Shown here: positions 33,379 through 48,000 of the stretch, piece by piece
Layout: each line of letters begins with the position of its first letter
How positions within the stretch are numbered: the stretch's first letter is position 1
From: Ianthella basta
Taxonomy: Eukaryota; Porifera; Demospongiae; Verongiida; Ianthellidae
Direction of reading: 5' to 3'
Assembly (NCBI GenBank): GCA_964019415.1
Contig: OZ025879.1
Span: 2,540,310-2,604,309 of the forward strand
DNA length: 64,000 nucleotides
Position numbers and translations under genes: made by a program
The notes under the pieces: generated by a model
Told to the model about the DNA's origin: nothing
Databases searched by the model: none
What the model saw: the letters and a program-made list of their open reading frames with translations, nothing else

Positions 33379-36046
33379 GTGGGCAGTTGGGGTGCATGTA
33401 CGTTGGTGGGTGGGTAGATGGTGACAGCAATTGCTGAGTGGATATGATACGTGGATGGCTAGCTGCTACCACATTAAATCTAAAGGGATTGGGTTACTAG
33501 CTACACGTAGGCATTTGTAAATTCTTGAATAACAACTGTTGGCTAACTCCAACAAGAATTGGTAGTTCGTGCTGTGACACACAACCATTAAAGTTTGGTG
33601 GTGAGATTGTGTGAAAATGCTTCATTGAAGAGATGACTTGTGCTCATTTTAGTATGTTAGGCCACACATTGGGCTGCTGTCTTCGCTATGATATGTCACA
33701 GTAGAAGCTGCGCCAGAAAATCCCACCACCATACGCTTAAACTACAATGTTTTCACAAGCTATCCATGGTGCTGGATGGTGAATGTTGTCCAAATAATCC
33801 GCTGGGTAAGGACATGAACATGACAACCCTCTCAGTCATGTCTTTTGGCTAGATTGTCACATGCACATCACATGACCTGGGACCCACCACTTATGTACAG
33901 TTGCACAATCAACTTACGCCGACAAAATTGACCACAGTGTGGTTGTCCTAAAAAGTGTCCAGAGATGCACAGGAATCTGTGATGCCATCAACCACATTAG
34001 CCAAAAGGGGTAGCATGCATGGTCCATGTCTTTATAGAATGTATGTATTCATATGTTCATATGATGGCTGGTCACACGCACCTAGCTATGTGGTATTCCT
34101 ACTTGTTTCTGCTTCTATTGTGTTAAATTGAATTACCCTGTAACTGCAAGTCAGTCGTGTGGCTTCCTATATTGTGGTGCATATTTCACCTGCAGTTGGG
34201 ACAAGCTGAAGAAAAATTACGAAGGTCTAGACTATTTGTAAATGTCTAGCCTTAAATGCTTGCAGGATAAAGAGCACTCAGCTCTTGAGGACACACAATC
34301 TGGGCACCCACTGCTTTGAGCTGATGTGCTACTGATGCCAACTGTGCCGCTGTTACAGAAACATGTCCTTTTCCAGTTTCAGACAATTTCTTCTAGGCTT
34401 CACTGGCGGTCTGTTACCTAACTGTATATTACTTGACAAATTCTGTGGATGCAGACTCTAGCTAGATCCATAAACTTCATGACTAACATGGCTATATGTG
34501 ACTCATTATTACTCCATGCTGCAGATTGCAGAATAGGGAATATTATGAGTCACATTTAGTCACATTCATCATAAAACATGCATGGAGGTTTTATGGAGCC
34601 ATTGCATTAGTCTCCATATCTCAATTCAATAGAATTGGATTATCTGTATGTAAACTCCTCCTGCAAGCTTGTGCATGATCAATGTGAAAAGCAAACTGTG
34701 CAGAAGGCATGTTGCTGCATGTGAAGTGTCACATTCAGTGCAAGAGCAGTGGAATGTATGCCACAGTAGTGTGCTCATAATGATTGTCTTAATCATTGCA
34801 ATTGCATTCTACAGTTGACTTCAGAACGGTTGTGCAAGTCACATATAGTAAATCACAATTGTTACATGATGAAGCCATACATCAAAGGAAACAACTGTGC
34901 GTTATTTTGGCAAATGCACTGGATAATGCACAGTTGCCTTATTTGGAAGCGTATAGCGCATTGTTTGTTTTATAACGCACTGCTTTGAAAGGGGTTCTTA
35001 TTGACATATCCAATCGTTTTCTGGCCTTATGTCAACGTTTTGTCTGCTGTTTTAGCAAAATCCCTTTGATATTCAGCACCTTGTGAACTTTCACATGAAC
35101 TTTGGCTCCTCAATGATGAGTGCATGACACTTAGAAATGGTCATCCCCAAATTATTTTTATGCCTAGCACAGCACTGCACATGCCTGTTTGATGGCAGAG
35201 ACTTGGAATTGTGCATGCAATATCTTTAGAGTTTTCTGAATGGGATTTTAGTGTGCAAGAAAGTCTCTCCCCTCTCCAAGCTCTACAGACCTTCCAATCC
35301 CATGCAGTGTGCATTCTGCAGGGAAGCTCTGAGTTCAAACGCCATTAGCAGGTCTTCAAATCATCTGCCATAGCACCGACTCAAACACCACCATTGCCTT
35401 ATTCAGAAGTAGAGGCTGCTGACAGCCTTTGCCCTCACTACGCTTAGTCCTTCACCTTTCTTCGTCAAGAAGAGCGTGTTTTCCGGATTCTGTAGTGATT
35501 ACAGTCTAGTTCGTTTGGTAAAATGATTCGACGGCAAGGGAATTCAAGCGCAAATCGTTTCTGTTCAAACTGTAACAAGCCAGTTATCACATGGCCCCTT
35601 GGGCGTTTCACTAATTTATCGCACTCGGGCGCTTCGTGCTCTCATGTAATAAATTAGCAAACGCCCTCGTGGCCATGTGATAACTAATACATGACGTCAC
35701 AATTGCTGAAATTGAGTGCTTATATTTACCAAGGAATATGCAGATAGGTACCGACCACTTTTTGGGCTATTTTCAGAATGGTGGCCAGAAGTAGGTTAGG
35801 AATATGTATGTTACGTACGTATATATAATACATATGACTAATAGGCATAATAAAAGCAAACCGCGAGTATGACCTTTGAAGATATTTAGAGACTTCACCA
35901 ACAGTTATTAATGAAATGGCATGCAGTATATAGACACGATATATTTATGTTCTTGTGCAGGATTGACATTAATTAGCTGCAGTGATTTCTGTAATATTCC
36001 ATTGCTGCATGTTCTTAATTACATAACTCCATACGCTTTGTTTCAG
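33379..36046 (+). other. intron 3, copy B
   Basis: Most of it matches intron 3 of A (inverted) and C. From about 34860 to 35690 it holds sequence lacking from A and C at that point, ending in a foldback hairpin (35582-35685). No gene is seen. Confidence 0.6.
35582..35685. repeat. foldback hairpin in intron 3, copy B
   Basis: The left arm AGTTATCACATGGCCCCTTG and right arm ending GGCCATGTGATAACT pair imperfectly over about 36 bp, with a GGGCGCTT-rich apex. That apex resembles the hairpin at 26439-26573, so both may be one family of foldback repeats. Confidence 0.65.
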
Positions 36047-39000
36047 ATGTGCCATTTATTGTCAGTGGCAAACGAGTGGGTATACTAGATCCCCACACTG
36101 TGTTCATCAGCAACAAGGATGAAGGTGAAACAGGGATGACCATCAAATTGTCCAGTCAGTATCCATGGCTACTTCAGGGTGGCTAGCAATCGACGAAGCA
36201 TTGAATGGCCCAATGCAAGCAACACAGGTGAATCTGCTCTCTGGAACAAGCACTTGATGGAAGCTCTAGTGGTGCCATCATATGCCATTCTTCTGGCCAG
36301 CAAACAATATCTGCTCTCATACAGTGGCACTCCAGCTCTTCCACCAGCTGAAGGTGTTCCAGATCCATATTCGTGGTTGCCACTGCCACAAGAGGTGAAG
36401 CACAGTGAGATCTGGAAGCACCTCTTGGAGGCAGGCCCTTCAGTTCAGTCACTCCTCACTGCCTCACCCGTGTGGTGGACTGCAGCTGATGGTGGAAAGT
36501 GGGTTGTACCCCATGAAGCCAACTTGGTACCTAATACTGTACCGGAGGAAGTAACCAAGCTTCTGATTTCTCTGAATTGTCCAGTAGTTTGTCTTCCACC
36601 AGCTGTCATGGAGTGCTTCTACTATAACCACACAGATCACCCTTTCCAGTATGTTGATCAGCACTATGTTCGTGTTCAATTAGAGGAGAAGGCTACAGTG
36701 GCAGCACAGCTGTTGAAAGATACAACGCTGCTTTTGACTGTATTGGATTATGTAACATCAGATCTGTCACCAAGGGAATACCCTTGCCTTGAAGGTCTCC
36801 CAATTGTTCCCTTAGCACAGCTCGGCAGTGAGCCAGTGTGCTTGCAGAGAAGACGAGAACTGACATATCAAAATCTGGTTTACATAATCACAGATGACCT
36901 CACTCGCAGTATTCTTCCAGGTTTAGACAGCAGACTCCTGTCCCACACACTGCCGAAGCACATCCTTGAGGTATTCCTCAGCCTTGCAGGCTTGAACCAG
37001 TTCTGTGTGACAAATGCAACCCCTCACGATGTGTGCCCCAGCCTCATTGAGGAATCAATGAGAACATGGAGTGCTCAGCCCAGTCAGCCAATTCTTTGGT
37101 TCCTGAGACATGACAAGAAAGAGCTGATGTCTCATGCTCATAGTCATCTCATGATGCCCGAAGAGAAATGGCTCACCAATCTCTGGGGGTGGTTCAGGTC
37201 AACACTGACAGTGTCAATTGAACACATAAAGCATCTCCCGATTGTACCAATGACAACTATGTCAGGAGGTGCACAAGAGCAAGTCCAGCTGTGTCCACTG
37301 AATGCACTTGAGAAAAGCTTAAGGCAGCCAGTGGTTGCAGTGTCCCAGCAAGTAGAAGTCATGATTGAGCAATTAGGCTGCAAGCTGGTTCCACATTCCC
37401 ACATCTTCATTGGACATGAAGACACACTGAATGTCTACCTTCCTGTGGTATCTCCACTGTCATTGCTTCGAGTGCTGAAAGACATCCGTAATGTATCTCA
37501 GCTGGTTAAGAGCCTCAGCGCTGGAAAAAAGGACACTTTATGTCGCTACCTTCTTGAGAGCATTGCAGACGTGGAATCAAGGGATCTTGCATCTTTTCGC
37601 TCCCTTCCAGTCTTCGAGACTCTTACTTCTGAGTACATCAGCTTACAGAATCTGCACTTCGTCATCTTCCCTCCCTACAACCTGAAACTGCCCAAACACC
37701 TTCCTTTCCCAGCCAATACTCTCCACGTCCCTTCCAAGGATTATGAAGAGTACACCATTCTGTTGGGGAGAGAGCCTGAAACACTGGACTCCTTCATTGC
37801 ATCCTATGTTGGCCCATTTGCACTGAACAACTGTACGAATGTGGAGAGGGATAAGATCTTCCTATGGATCCTTCAGCAGCTAAGAGTGTCGCAAAATAAA
37901 TCACTGTGTGACTACCTAAGGAAAACAGCATTTGTACCCTCAAACAATGATGACAGCCTCTATTGCCCCACGACACTCTATGACCCAGAAGATGAATTTC
38001 TGAAGCAAATGTTCTTAGATTCTGAAGCAGCTTTTCCATCATTAGGGTTTCACTCTTGCCTAGCTGAACTGAAAGAATTAGGCCTGCGAACAAGACAAGA
38101 GCTTCAGCGGAATGGCGAAGTATTTCAGTCTTTCATAATGAGCAGAGCACATGCTGTGATCTATTTTGACTCTGCTAAAGCTAGTCAATGCTCAAAACAC
38201 ATCCTGAAGGCTCTGTGTGATGCTGACAGAAATCTCAGCACTCTTGTGTTTGACCAAGTACAAGACGTTCCATTCCTTTTCTGCCAGTCCACTCCTCCCA
38301 AAGACTACCCTCCAGAGCTTGCTTGGGCTGGCACTGCTGTAGAAGAACCACTATCTGCTTCTGCTCTCTGTGCATCTCAGGACCAGAAACACTTGGGTCA
38401 CCTAGTGGGATCTGTTTCTCCAATACTGTCCCAGAGGTATAAGAAGGTGTACAGTGATCATGTATTTCAACACCTTTTTCTTGATGTGTCTGTGGATATG
38501 GTATGCCAGCACCTTGTGAATGTGATTGAACTGGATAGTCAAGCCCTCTCTATCAATGCTGCATCAGTGACAGAGATGATGGAGTCAGTTTACCCTTTCC
38601 TTAATCAGTGGGCAGGACACCAAGTCAATCTACTGGCCCCACGGTGCATTTGGCATGGGTCTCAAAAGGCATTCCTCCCTCTGGAGAAAGCTGCATGGAC
38701 TGGTATCCCAGGTTCTTCCCTTGTGCCGTACAGGTACACCATACAGGAGATTCCAGGAGCATATCGGTACCATCAGTTGTGGAATGAGTTCAAAGTCCAA
38801 GAGACATTTGAAGCACATGTTGTCCAGCAGGTGCTGACTGAGCTTAAAGACCATTTGCTGGCTCGTAAGAGAACACTCTCAGACACAGAGGTAACAATGG
38901 TGATTCAGATTTTGAAGTTCCTCCAGAACAAAGGAACTGCAGACCAGGTACTGATGCCAACTGTCAAAGGTACTCTTCTCTTCGCAGAGGAATGTACCTA

Positions 39001-42000
39001 TGATGATCGAGAGCTCACTAGTAAAGGACAGAAGCTGTTAGACAGCAAGGGTATTGTGTTCACACACAGTGATGTATCCAAGGACCTGGCCCAGCACTTC
39101 AGGGTCCCTCCTGTGACTAGCAAAATTGCAAAACCCACTGGTCTGAAAATAAAGTGTGAGAAGGCTGGTCAAAGCATTGAGCTAACTCGCCGGATTGGCA
39201 ACATCATCAAGGACTATGAAGACAGTATAGATGTTTTCAAGGAACTTGTTCAGAATGCTGATGATGCAGGTGCTACAGAAGTCAAATTTCTCATTGACTG
39301 GAGACAACACAACTTGGACCTGCTCTTCACAAAAGAAATGCATCACTGGCAAGGCCCAGCACTGTATGCGTACAACAACAGTGTATTTTCACCAGCTGAC
39401 TTTGAGAACATTCGTCAAGTTGAAGCAGGTACAAAACTAACTGATCCAACTAAGATTGGAAGATTTGGTTTAGGATTCTGCTCCGTGTATCAGCTAACAG
39501 ATGTACCTAGTTTCATCAGTGCCAGCAAGCTTGTTGTCTTTGACCCTCACATGCATTTCCTTGATGCTAGTTTGACTGCTGGCTCCCCTGGAATTAGTAT
39601 TGACTTTGTGGAAGAGCAGAGTGATATAGGAGCTTTCTATGCAGACCAGATGTCACCTTACCAACATGTGTTTGGTTGCAATGTGCTAGATGCACCAGGA
39701 AAAGGCAAACATGTCAAACCAGTGAAAGGGGGATTCCAAGGAACGCTGTTCAGATTTCCTTTTCGTAGTGTGAGGACCCAAGGTCTGACATCTGCAGCAA
39801 AACATTTGGCAAGGAAGAAATTCGACAGTGGAAGGAAGACTTTATAAGATCTGCACAGAATCTGTTGGTCTTCCTTCGTCATGTGAAGATGGTGGGACTG
39901 TACGAGCTGGAGAGTGGTGGCAACCCCACAAAAGACATGAAAGAAGTGTGTGTCATCTCTTGTAATCATGAAACAGATTTGTTTACACCTCATGATTTGG
40001 TGGAAGAATATCACAGGGATCCTGAAGGCGCTTGTGGAGGTTGCTCTCTTGCACTAAAGAGTGTATCAGTAGATAAACTGAGTATGGCAAAGAAGGGCAA
40101 ACCAAAAACAGAAAGGCATAAACAGAAGTGGCTAGTGGCATCCACTGTAGGGTGTGAAGAAAGCTTCAGATTTGCAAGGTCTTCATATGGCATTGCTCAT
40201 GGTCTTGTACCCCTGGCAGAGGTGGCTGTAAAAATGGATGAATCAAAAGCTCTAACTCCAGTGGAATGCAAGGGACAGCTGTTCTGCTTTCTCCCTCTGC
40301 CAATTGCATGCGATGTGAAGTTTCTGGTTAATGGTTTCTTTGATGTTTCTACCAACAGGCGTAGTCTGAAAGATCTCCAGGACCGAAGCAAGAAGAACAT
40401 TTGGAATCGTCATCTTATCACTGACTGCCTGTCCAGGGCTGTCCTGTGGATGTTTAGAGGCCTCCAGCAATGTTGTCCAGGTGATTCACTATCACCTGCT
40501 TTCCTGGAGTCTTACTACAATCTATTGCCTTCTCACGATGCAACTGATGATGTTAGTAAAGAGCTGAAACCAGCTTTACTGAAAAGAATGCGGAATGACA
40601 GCATCCCTTTCTTCCATGTCACTACCAAGGGTGGGCAGTGTTGGAAGTCCCATCATGAAGCCCATGTTCTTAACCAAGATTTCCAGATGAAATACTTTTC
40701 AGTTACACTTCCTGACATGTTGCAAGTTATGTTAGAAGTCGTGGGACTCACTGTTGCCTCAAATGTGCCAGAGAGAGTGCAAGATGTGTTGAGAGATTTG
40801 CTGCAGATAATGTCACCCAGACAGTACTACGAAGAGTTCTTCATTCCTAGATTGCCTGCTATCGAGAGCTGTTGTCGTGAAAAGCAGATCATATTTGTAT
40901 TGAAGAATATGGCACTCTTGAGTAAAGGGGACAGATGGCTTGAAGAACTGCTGAGAACATCACAGTGCATTCCAACTGCACCAAATGACACCTTGGTACT
41001 TCCCACACGACTGATTGACCCAAGTGGGCCTTTATGCATGCTTTTTGATGAATGTGAGGAACGCTTTCCAGTCTCTCAGCTTCGCAGAGATGAGATAATG
41101 AGTGCATTGAAGTCACTTGGAATGTGCCATGATATCTTGAATGTTGAGGATGTTGTGGACAGGGCACAAAGTGTAGCAAATCCATCTGTCCTGGAAATGG
41201 AGAAAGCACAGAAGAGGAGTCAGAAACTGCTACTCTACATCTCTGAACACCATGCTGATGTGCCCTCCTTGAGCACAATCCCCTTTATTCCAGCTCTGCA
41301 GAGACCAGAAGGTGTCAGTGTGCCTTGGTTGGCTAGTGACACTGATTCACACTTTTCTAGTGCTTCTGAAATGTTCAAGGAAGGGTTCAAACTTGTGTTT
41401 TCTCATAGCCTGATTCTAGACTCCAGTCTGCAACGCTTACTAATAATTCCCAGCAGAGTACTTCAATTTCAGTTGAAGCCTTCTGTAGAGCAAGTTGTTC
41501 AACACTTGAAGAACCTCAGTAATTGGACGACAAGAGTCAATACGCTAAGCCAACCAGACAAGACATTCTTGACTGACACCACAGGGACTGTGTACATGTA
41601 CTTGGAGAACCAGCTGAAATTGGCAGATGACAACTCACTTGAAACGAAGATTGTTCAGTGTCTTGAGGTGGACAAGAATGCAGTGGTCTGGGATGAAAAC
41701 ACTGCAGTATTCATAAAAACAGATTCACTAGCTCTCCGAGCTCTAGAGAATGTGTCTCTGGCTCCATATCGCCTGTCTGCTAATGAGGTTCCAGCATTGA
41801 AGCAAACACCAAGATTATGGAGAGCACTGGGTATCCGTGACATGCACTCCCACAATGACTGTATAGCTGTTCTGCATGAAATGCCAACGCATTTGAGCAA
41901 GGAAGATGTCAGCATTATAACAAATATTCTTCGTTATCTTTCAGGAGAAACAGTGGTCAGAGAACACATGCTACTCCCCACAACCAAACAGACACTACTT

Positions 42001-45000
42001 CCACAATCAAAGTGTTACTACAATGACTTCCCTTGGAAACAGCAAGCACAAGGAAGGCACCTCCTGGACAAGTATGACTTTGTTGACACAGATTGTGTAC
42101 CACCAAAAATGGCAAAAAAGTTTGGGGTGCGACCCATTTCTGCAATAATTGCCAACCCAACAAGGCTGAAGATCAAGTATGAAGAGAAGGGACAACAGAT
42201 TCCAGTGACTCGCCGCATTAATCGTCTTCTTGAAGAGTACAGTGAAATTGATGATGTCTTTAAAGAGCTCATTCAGAATGCTGATGATGCAGAAGCAGAA
42301 GTGATCAAATTCCTCATTGACTGGAGGGAACACAAGCAACAGAAACTTCTGAAGCCAGAGATGACTCCCTGGCAAGGTCCTGCACTTTACGTGTACAATG
42401 ACAAGACATTCTCTGACCAGGACTTTGACAACATTTGTGAACTGGAAGGAGCCACAAAGAGGAGAAATCCTACCAAAATTGGCCGTTTTGGTGTGGGTTT
42501 CTGTGCAGTGTACCATCTGACTGATGTCCCCAGTTTTGTAAGTAGATCACAGCTAGTGATACTGGACCCGCAGACAAAGTTTCTCACTGATACCACATCA
42601 GCCAGCTCTCCAGGTATCCGTTTTGACTTTGTGGAAGAACAAGAGGAACTAGCAAGCTTCTATGCTGATCAAATGACACCCTATCAGGGTGTATTCGATT
42701 GCAATGTACTTGGTGCACAGAAAGGATTTGATGGCACACTGTTTAGGTTTCCTTTTCGTTCTGAACCCAGTGACATATCTAAAAGAGTGTTCCAGAGAGA
42801 TCAAATCATTCAATTGAAAGAGGTGGCTATGAGACTTACAGAGAAGCTGCTGATTTTCTTGCAGCACTTGAAAAAGGTGGAGTTGTATGAAGTTTGTGAG
42901 GGACAGGATCACACCAAGCCATCTTTGCTAGTCTCCCTTGAGAGGGATAGTTCCAGATCTGTCAATTTACTGGAGCATTTCAAGGATGCTGTGGAATATG
43001 GTAGCAGTATGACACATCACAGCACCACACAAGAGGTTTCCTTGACAAGGAGCGAAGTGGTACCTCAAAAGTCACCAAAGTCGAAGAAGAAGAAGGGCAG
43101 ACCTTCTGCATCTCTTCGGTCTAGTAGCTCAACATGGCTGGTTGCTTCAGCAATGGGAGAAGCTGGCTCAAGTTCATGGGAACATGCTTGCTCTGCGGAG
43201 GGTAGAGAGAGAGGAGATGTCCCACTGGCTGAGGTTGCAGTGCCAGTTGTAGCTGAAGATAGTGTTATTCCTCCAAAGCTACTTCAAGCAGGCCAAGTAT
43301 TCTGTTTCCTTCCTCTTCCCATCACCATAAGTGATCAAAAATGCTTGATCAATGGATACTTTGAGATTTCTAAGAATCGCCGTGACCTGGCTAAGTTGCA
43401 AGATGAACAACAGAAGAATGCATGGAACCGTTTGCTCATCAGGGATGTCTTGGTGAAGGCCTACATTGCTCTGTTGAAGCACCTAACTACAGCAATCCCT
43501 GATGACAAGAAGCGACAAGACCAGTTCCTTGACTGGTATTATAAGCTCTGGCCTCTTGACACTGCTAGACACCCTCTTAGCAAGGAACTACAGGTAGCCT
43601 TCAAGGAAGCTCTTTGTGAATCAGACGTACCTCTAGTGTGGAGCTTGGCTAATGGGGGCAAATGGCTACCAGTCTGTGAAGTCATGTGTCTGGATGAATC
43701 CTTCTACAAGGCACCACTTGACACAGTTCGTAAGGATATCTTGGACACATTAGAACAGTATGGATACAACATGGCTGAGTTACAAAAGACTGTCAGAGCA
43801 TCCCTCTGCTCAGGGCCTGACGCATGCCTTTCAACTGTCTCCTTCAAGCATTACTGCAAAGAAATTTTACTTAATAACCTACCACATCTGCCACATGATG
43901 CAAGAGACACTCAGCTTTTGTTCATTTTGAAGCACTTGGAAACACTGAATGGCACTGAAGGAGAGAACTGGCTGATAGAACTGCTTACATCCACTGCATG
44001 CATTCCCTGCAAACCAAACGGTACTCTTAATTGCCCTACAAAACTTGTGTTTCCAGAAGGACTGCTACATGAACTGTATGATGTGGATGAAGAACGATTT
44101 CCATCCAAGGCATTCTGTGAAGTGAAGCAGTCCCTTGAACGACTGGGTATGGTTGTACATACATTGAAAGAAGAAGATGTAGTTGATCGTGCTGAACTGA
44201 TACATAATCTGTCAGTGGATAAGTCAAAGCAGCGATGTGAGAGCTTCATACAATATCTTACAACTGTTCACTTTTTTGGTGAGGTGAAGGATGCTCCATG
44301 GAAATGGTCTAAACACATGGAGAACACACTGATTGCACAGCTTTCAGACATTGCCTTCCTTCTAGTTCAACAGAGACCCAGTGGATCAACCATTCCTTGG
44401 TATGGTGACTGCGCATGGTTTGCAAGTCCAAGGGAGGTGTATTCTCAAAGTGGAAGTAACCTGATCTTCAGTTGCATGCTGACAACTGACCTACCAAGTG
44501 ACCATGACCTGGAGAAGCTATTCTGGTTTAAAACACCAAATTGTGATGAAATTCTGAGTCATCTCACACAGATTGTTCAATGGGCTGAGGCCAATGAGAC
44601 AGAGATGACATCACAAGACCATGCTCTCCTAGACGAGTGCATGCCTGCTGTGTATGAGAGACTTAGTGACAGCTTTGGATATGCAAAGGGGAAAGTTGCT
44701 CCCAATGCAGATGCTAAGCCACAAAGGACATCTTCATACCAAGCAGGCCCTGCCTATTTGAGGGCACCAGTAAGCACCGCAACAGTTAAAACCCCAGAAG
44801 ATACAGTAGATGCTGCTAGCAAAGAGTTGAATGTACACGTGCTCTGGAATGAGAAAGGATTGCAGGATAGACCATTTATTTGGCAAGACAGTAATGCTGG
44901 CAAGAGGTTCCACACTCCTGCTCAGACCGTGAGTGACAGTCGTCTCAAGCAAAGCTATTACCCATACCTGGTCAAGTTAAGCACAGAAAATGAACAATAT

Positions 45001-48000
45001 CAGCAGTTCGTCAAAGCCCTTGGTGTAGAAAGTACACTTTCCAGACAGAAGATTGCAGATGTGTTGAAGAACATTGCACAAGACTTTAAAGAGATGGCAA
45101 TCAGTGACCCAGAGTTGATGGGGTTTATTGTCCAGGTAGCCCAACAACGCTTTCACTATCAGTATGACAGGAAGTTGGTTTTCTACCTGCCAGATGTAAA
45201 GGGTGTGATGAGGGATACTAGGGAGATGGCATATCCTGAAGACATTGCTGAATCAGGCTTTTTTCCAGAAGAATTAGCAGAAGGGTTGACCCACTTCGTT
45301 AGTGAACACATACCTAAATCTGCTGCTAAAAAGTTAGGTGTGCAGGACATTCTTGCAGACATCATGCGACACTTTCAAGACAATGAATATTTCAAGGAAG
45401 AAGACTTTGGCCAAAAGGAGGAGATATGCACTCGCCTGAACAACATTCTCAAACAGTACCCTGCTGATGTCTCTATCTTCAAGGAGTTCATTCAGAATGC
45501 AGAGGATGCTATGGCAACAGAAATAGCATTTGTGATCGATCACAGACACAGTTTTAGTGACAAGTCAATGTTTGCTCATCATAGCACTTGGAAGTCTTTG
45601 CAAGCAATGCCTGCACTTGTTGTATTCAACAATCGCAAGTTTCAAGAAGACGACATTCTAAGCATCAAGAAGTTGGGAACTGGGGGTAAGGCAGATGCCT
45701 CAGACAAGATTGGTCGTTTTGGTGTAGGTTTCAATGTTGCCTATCATGTCACAGACTGCCCCACTTTGGTGTCATTTGGTGAGGGTGGTGTAGCTGAGAA
45801 TTTCTGTGTTTTTGATCCTCAGTTCAAGTATGTTCCCAGTCGCCATGATAGAAAACTACCTGGAGCAAGATACAGGATGAAGAATATGGAAGGTAAGAAC
45901 TCAAGTGAGCACTTTCCTGACCAGTTTGCTCCCTTCCTGAGGGATGTGATGCCAAAGATGGCTGAATCTGCTCCAGGGAGCTTTGCAGACCTTGAATCTG
46001 AGTGGCCACATGGCTATAGTGTCTTCTGTTTACCTCTAACCAGAGCTGCTAAACATCAAGTTTATGAGACCTTTAGTAAATCAGAAGCCACTAAATTACA
46101 AGAACTGTTAGGCTATCCTATGACTGTCCCTCACCTTAGAAGTCTTGCAAAGGATCTGACTGAACAGGCTCCAGGTATGCTGCTTTTCCTCAACCATTTG
46201 AAGAGGATATCTGTTTTTGAAGTGTCAGATGATGGTAAAATTCTCAGTCCATGGACAGTTGAAGTTGAGATGAGACATAACTCAGATCAACTAAGAGCCA
46301 GATTTGCCACAGAAGTAACAAGTGCATGTACTAGTTTGAAGCTTGATGGTGACTGCAGAGAGTCTCTTCCAAACACATTTCACACAACGTACAGTGTGAA
46401 CATGATCACCACAGCAGGACCTGCAGTGGACTCTGATTCTACTCCAGCATACAAAGAACTGTCTGATCCACGTCAAGGCCTAGTGTCACCACCATCAAGC
46501 ATGCACACAGCATCACAAATGTCCAGGAGCAGTAATAAAGTACCTTCTAATCACACTGACAGAAAGACTAGCAAATGTGAATCGAAGCAACTGGGAGAAC
46601 ATGACATGTCAAGTCCTCCCTCTTTGGAAGAGTTAGGATTCCAGCAAGCAAACTCATCTTGGATTATCAGCAAGTGTTTTGGTGTATCTGACATTCCTGA
46701 AGAACTGCTGTACAAAGGAAGTGAAGAGAGACTCTTTCCTTTGGCTGTAGTGGCAATCCCACTACCAGACAGTAGTGGGACCTATAGCTCTACCTTTACT
46801 GGTACACTGTACAGTCATTTGCCTCTTCCTCTGAGTACAGGTATCCCTGCTCACATTAATGGCCATTTCTGGGTGGACCCCTCTCGCAAGCACCTGGAAG
46901 GTACTTCCAGTACAAAAAGGAAGGGCACTCCTTTGGATCAATGGAATGAAACTATAGTGCAAGAAGTGGTGTCTAGGGCATATGTGGATGCTGTAACACA
47001 CTGCAAAGTGTATGTCAAGAACAGTAAAGATTCATGTGATTGCTTCAACAGGCTTCTCCTTGCACAACCTGTACCATTTTCTGTATTGGAAGATTTCGAC
47101 TTCAGCAAACATGTATACCAACTGATGATTGAAAGGGAATGTGAAATTCTTATTGCTGATGCACCAGCCACAGAGGATACCACAGAGGTAAAATGGTTAG
47201 CCCTTACAGCAAACGCAGACAACCCCAAGAAAGGGTGGTTCTTTGTTGGTGACCCTGAAGTGAGAAGGGTACTGCTTTCTATTGGGATGAAGCTAGTTTC
47301 AACACCTCTGACAGTAAACACACGAACAGGATTGTTAACTTCTCCTGATTCTGAGGCTCCAGTGTACTCTGGAGAGGTTACTGTGGACTTGGCCAGGAAA
47401 TACCTGAAAAAGATAGCCACTTGCTATAAGGACCACAAGGATGTAATAGTCTCGGCTCTGGTACCTCTACTGACCTATGTTCTTCGTGGAATTGACTCTC
47501 CAGAGCAGTGTAGTGCTGTCAATGGCCTACCCCTGATGCTCACTAAGAACAATAAGTTGAGACTCATTGACATTGATTATCCATTGTACTCATTAGAGCA
47601 CACTGACCTTCTACCAGAGCACTGCATGGGAAAGTTTGTGTCCCCTCACCTCATGGAGTCAGCAGAGCTAGAGGACAAATTGCTCAAGCTCTATTTGGTG
47701 ACCCCAGTTAGTCCAAAGTATCTGGCTAAGAACATTGACCTACCAAATGAGCCAGTGGTCACCTTCGAAGTGTGCAACCTGGAGCTTCTGCAAAGGCTGT
47801 GGAATTATATTGCAACTTCAATTTCCTCCAATCAAGACATATTGCACTACTTCCAAAGTGTTTCCATCATCCCAACAAGCCAATCAACAGTGGTCTCAGT
47901 GGGAAACTGCAAGACAGTGCTAAGAGAATATGGTTCAATGACCTTGCTGAGGAAACTTAAACTTCCAGTATTGAATTTTGAAAGTATTTGCATAGCCTCC

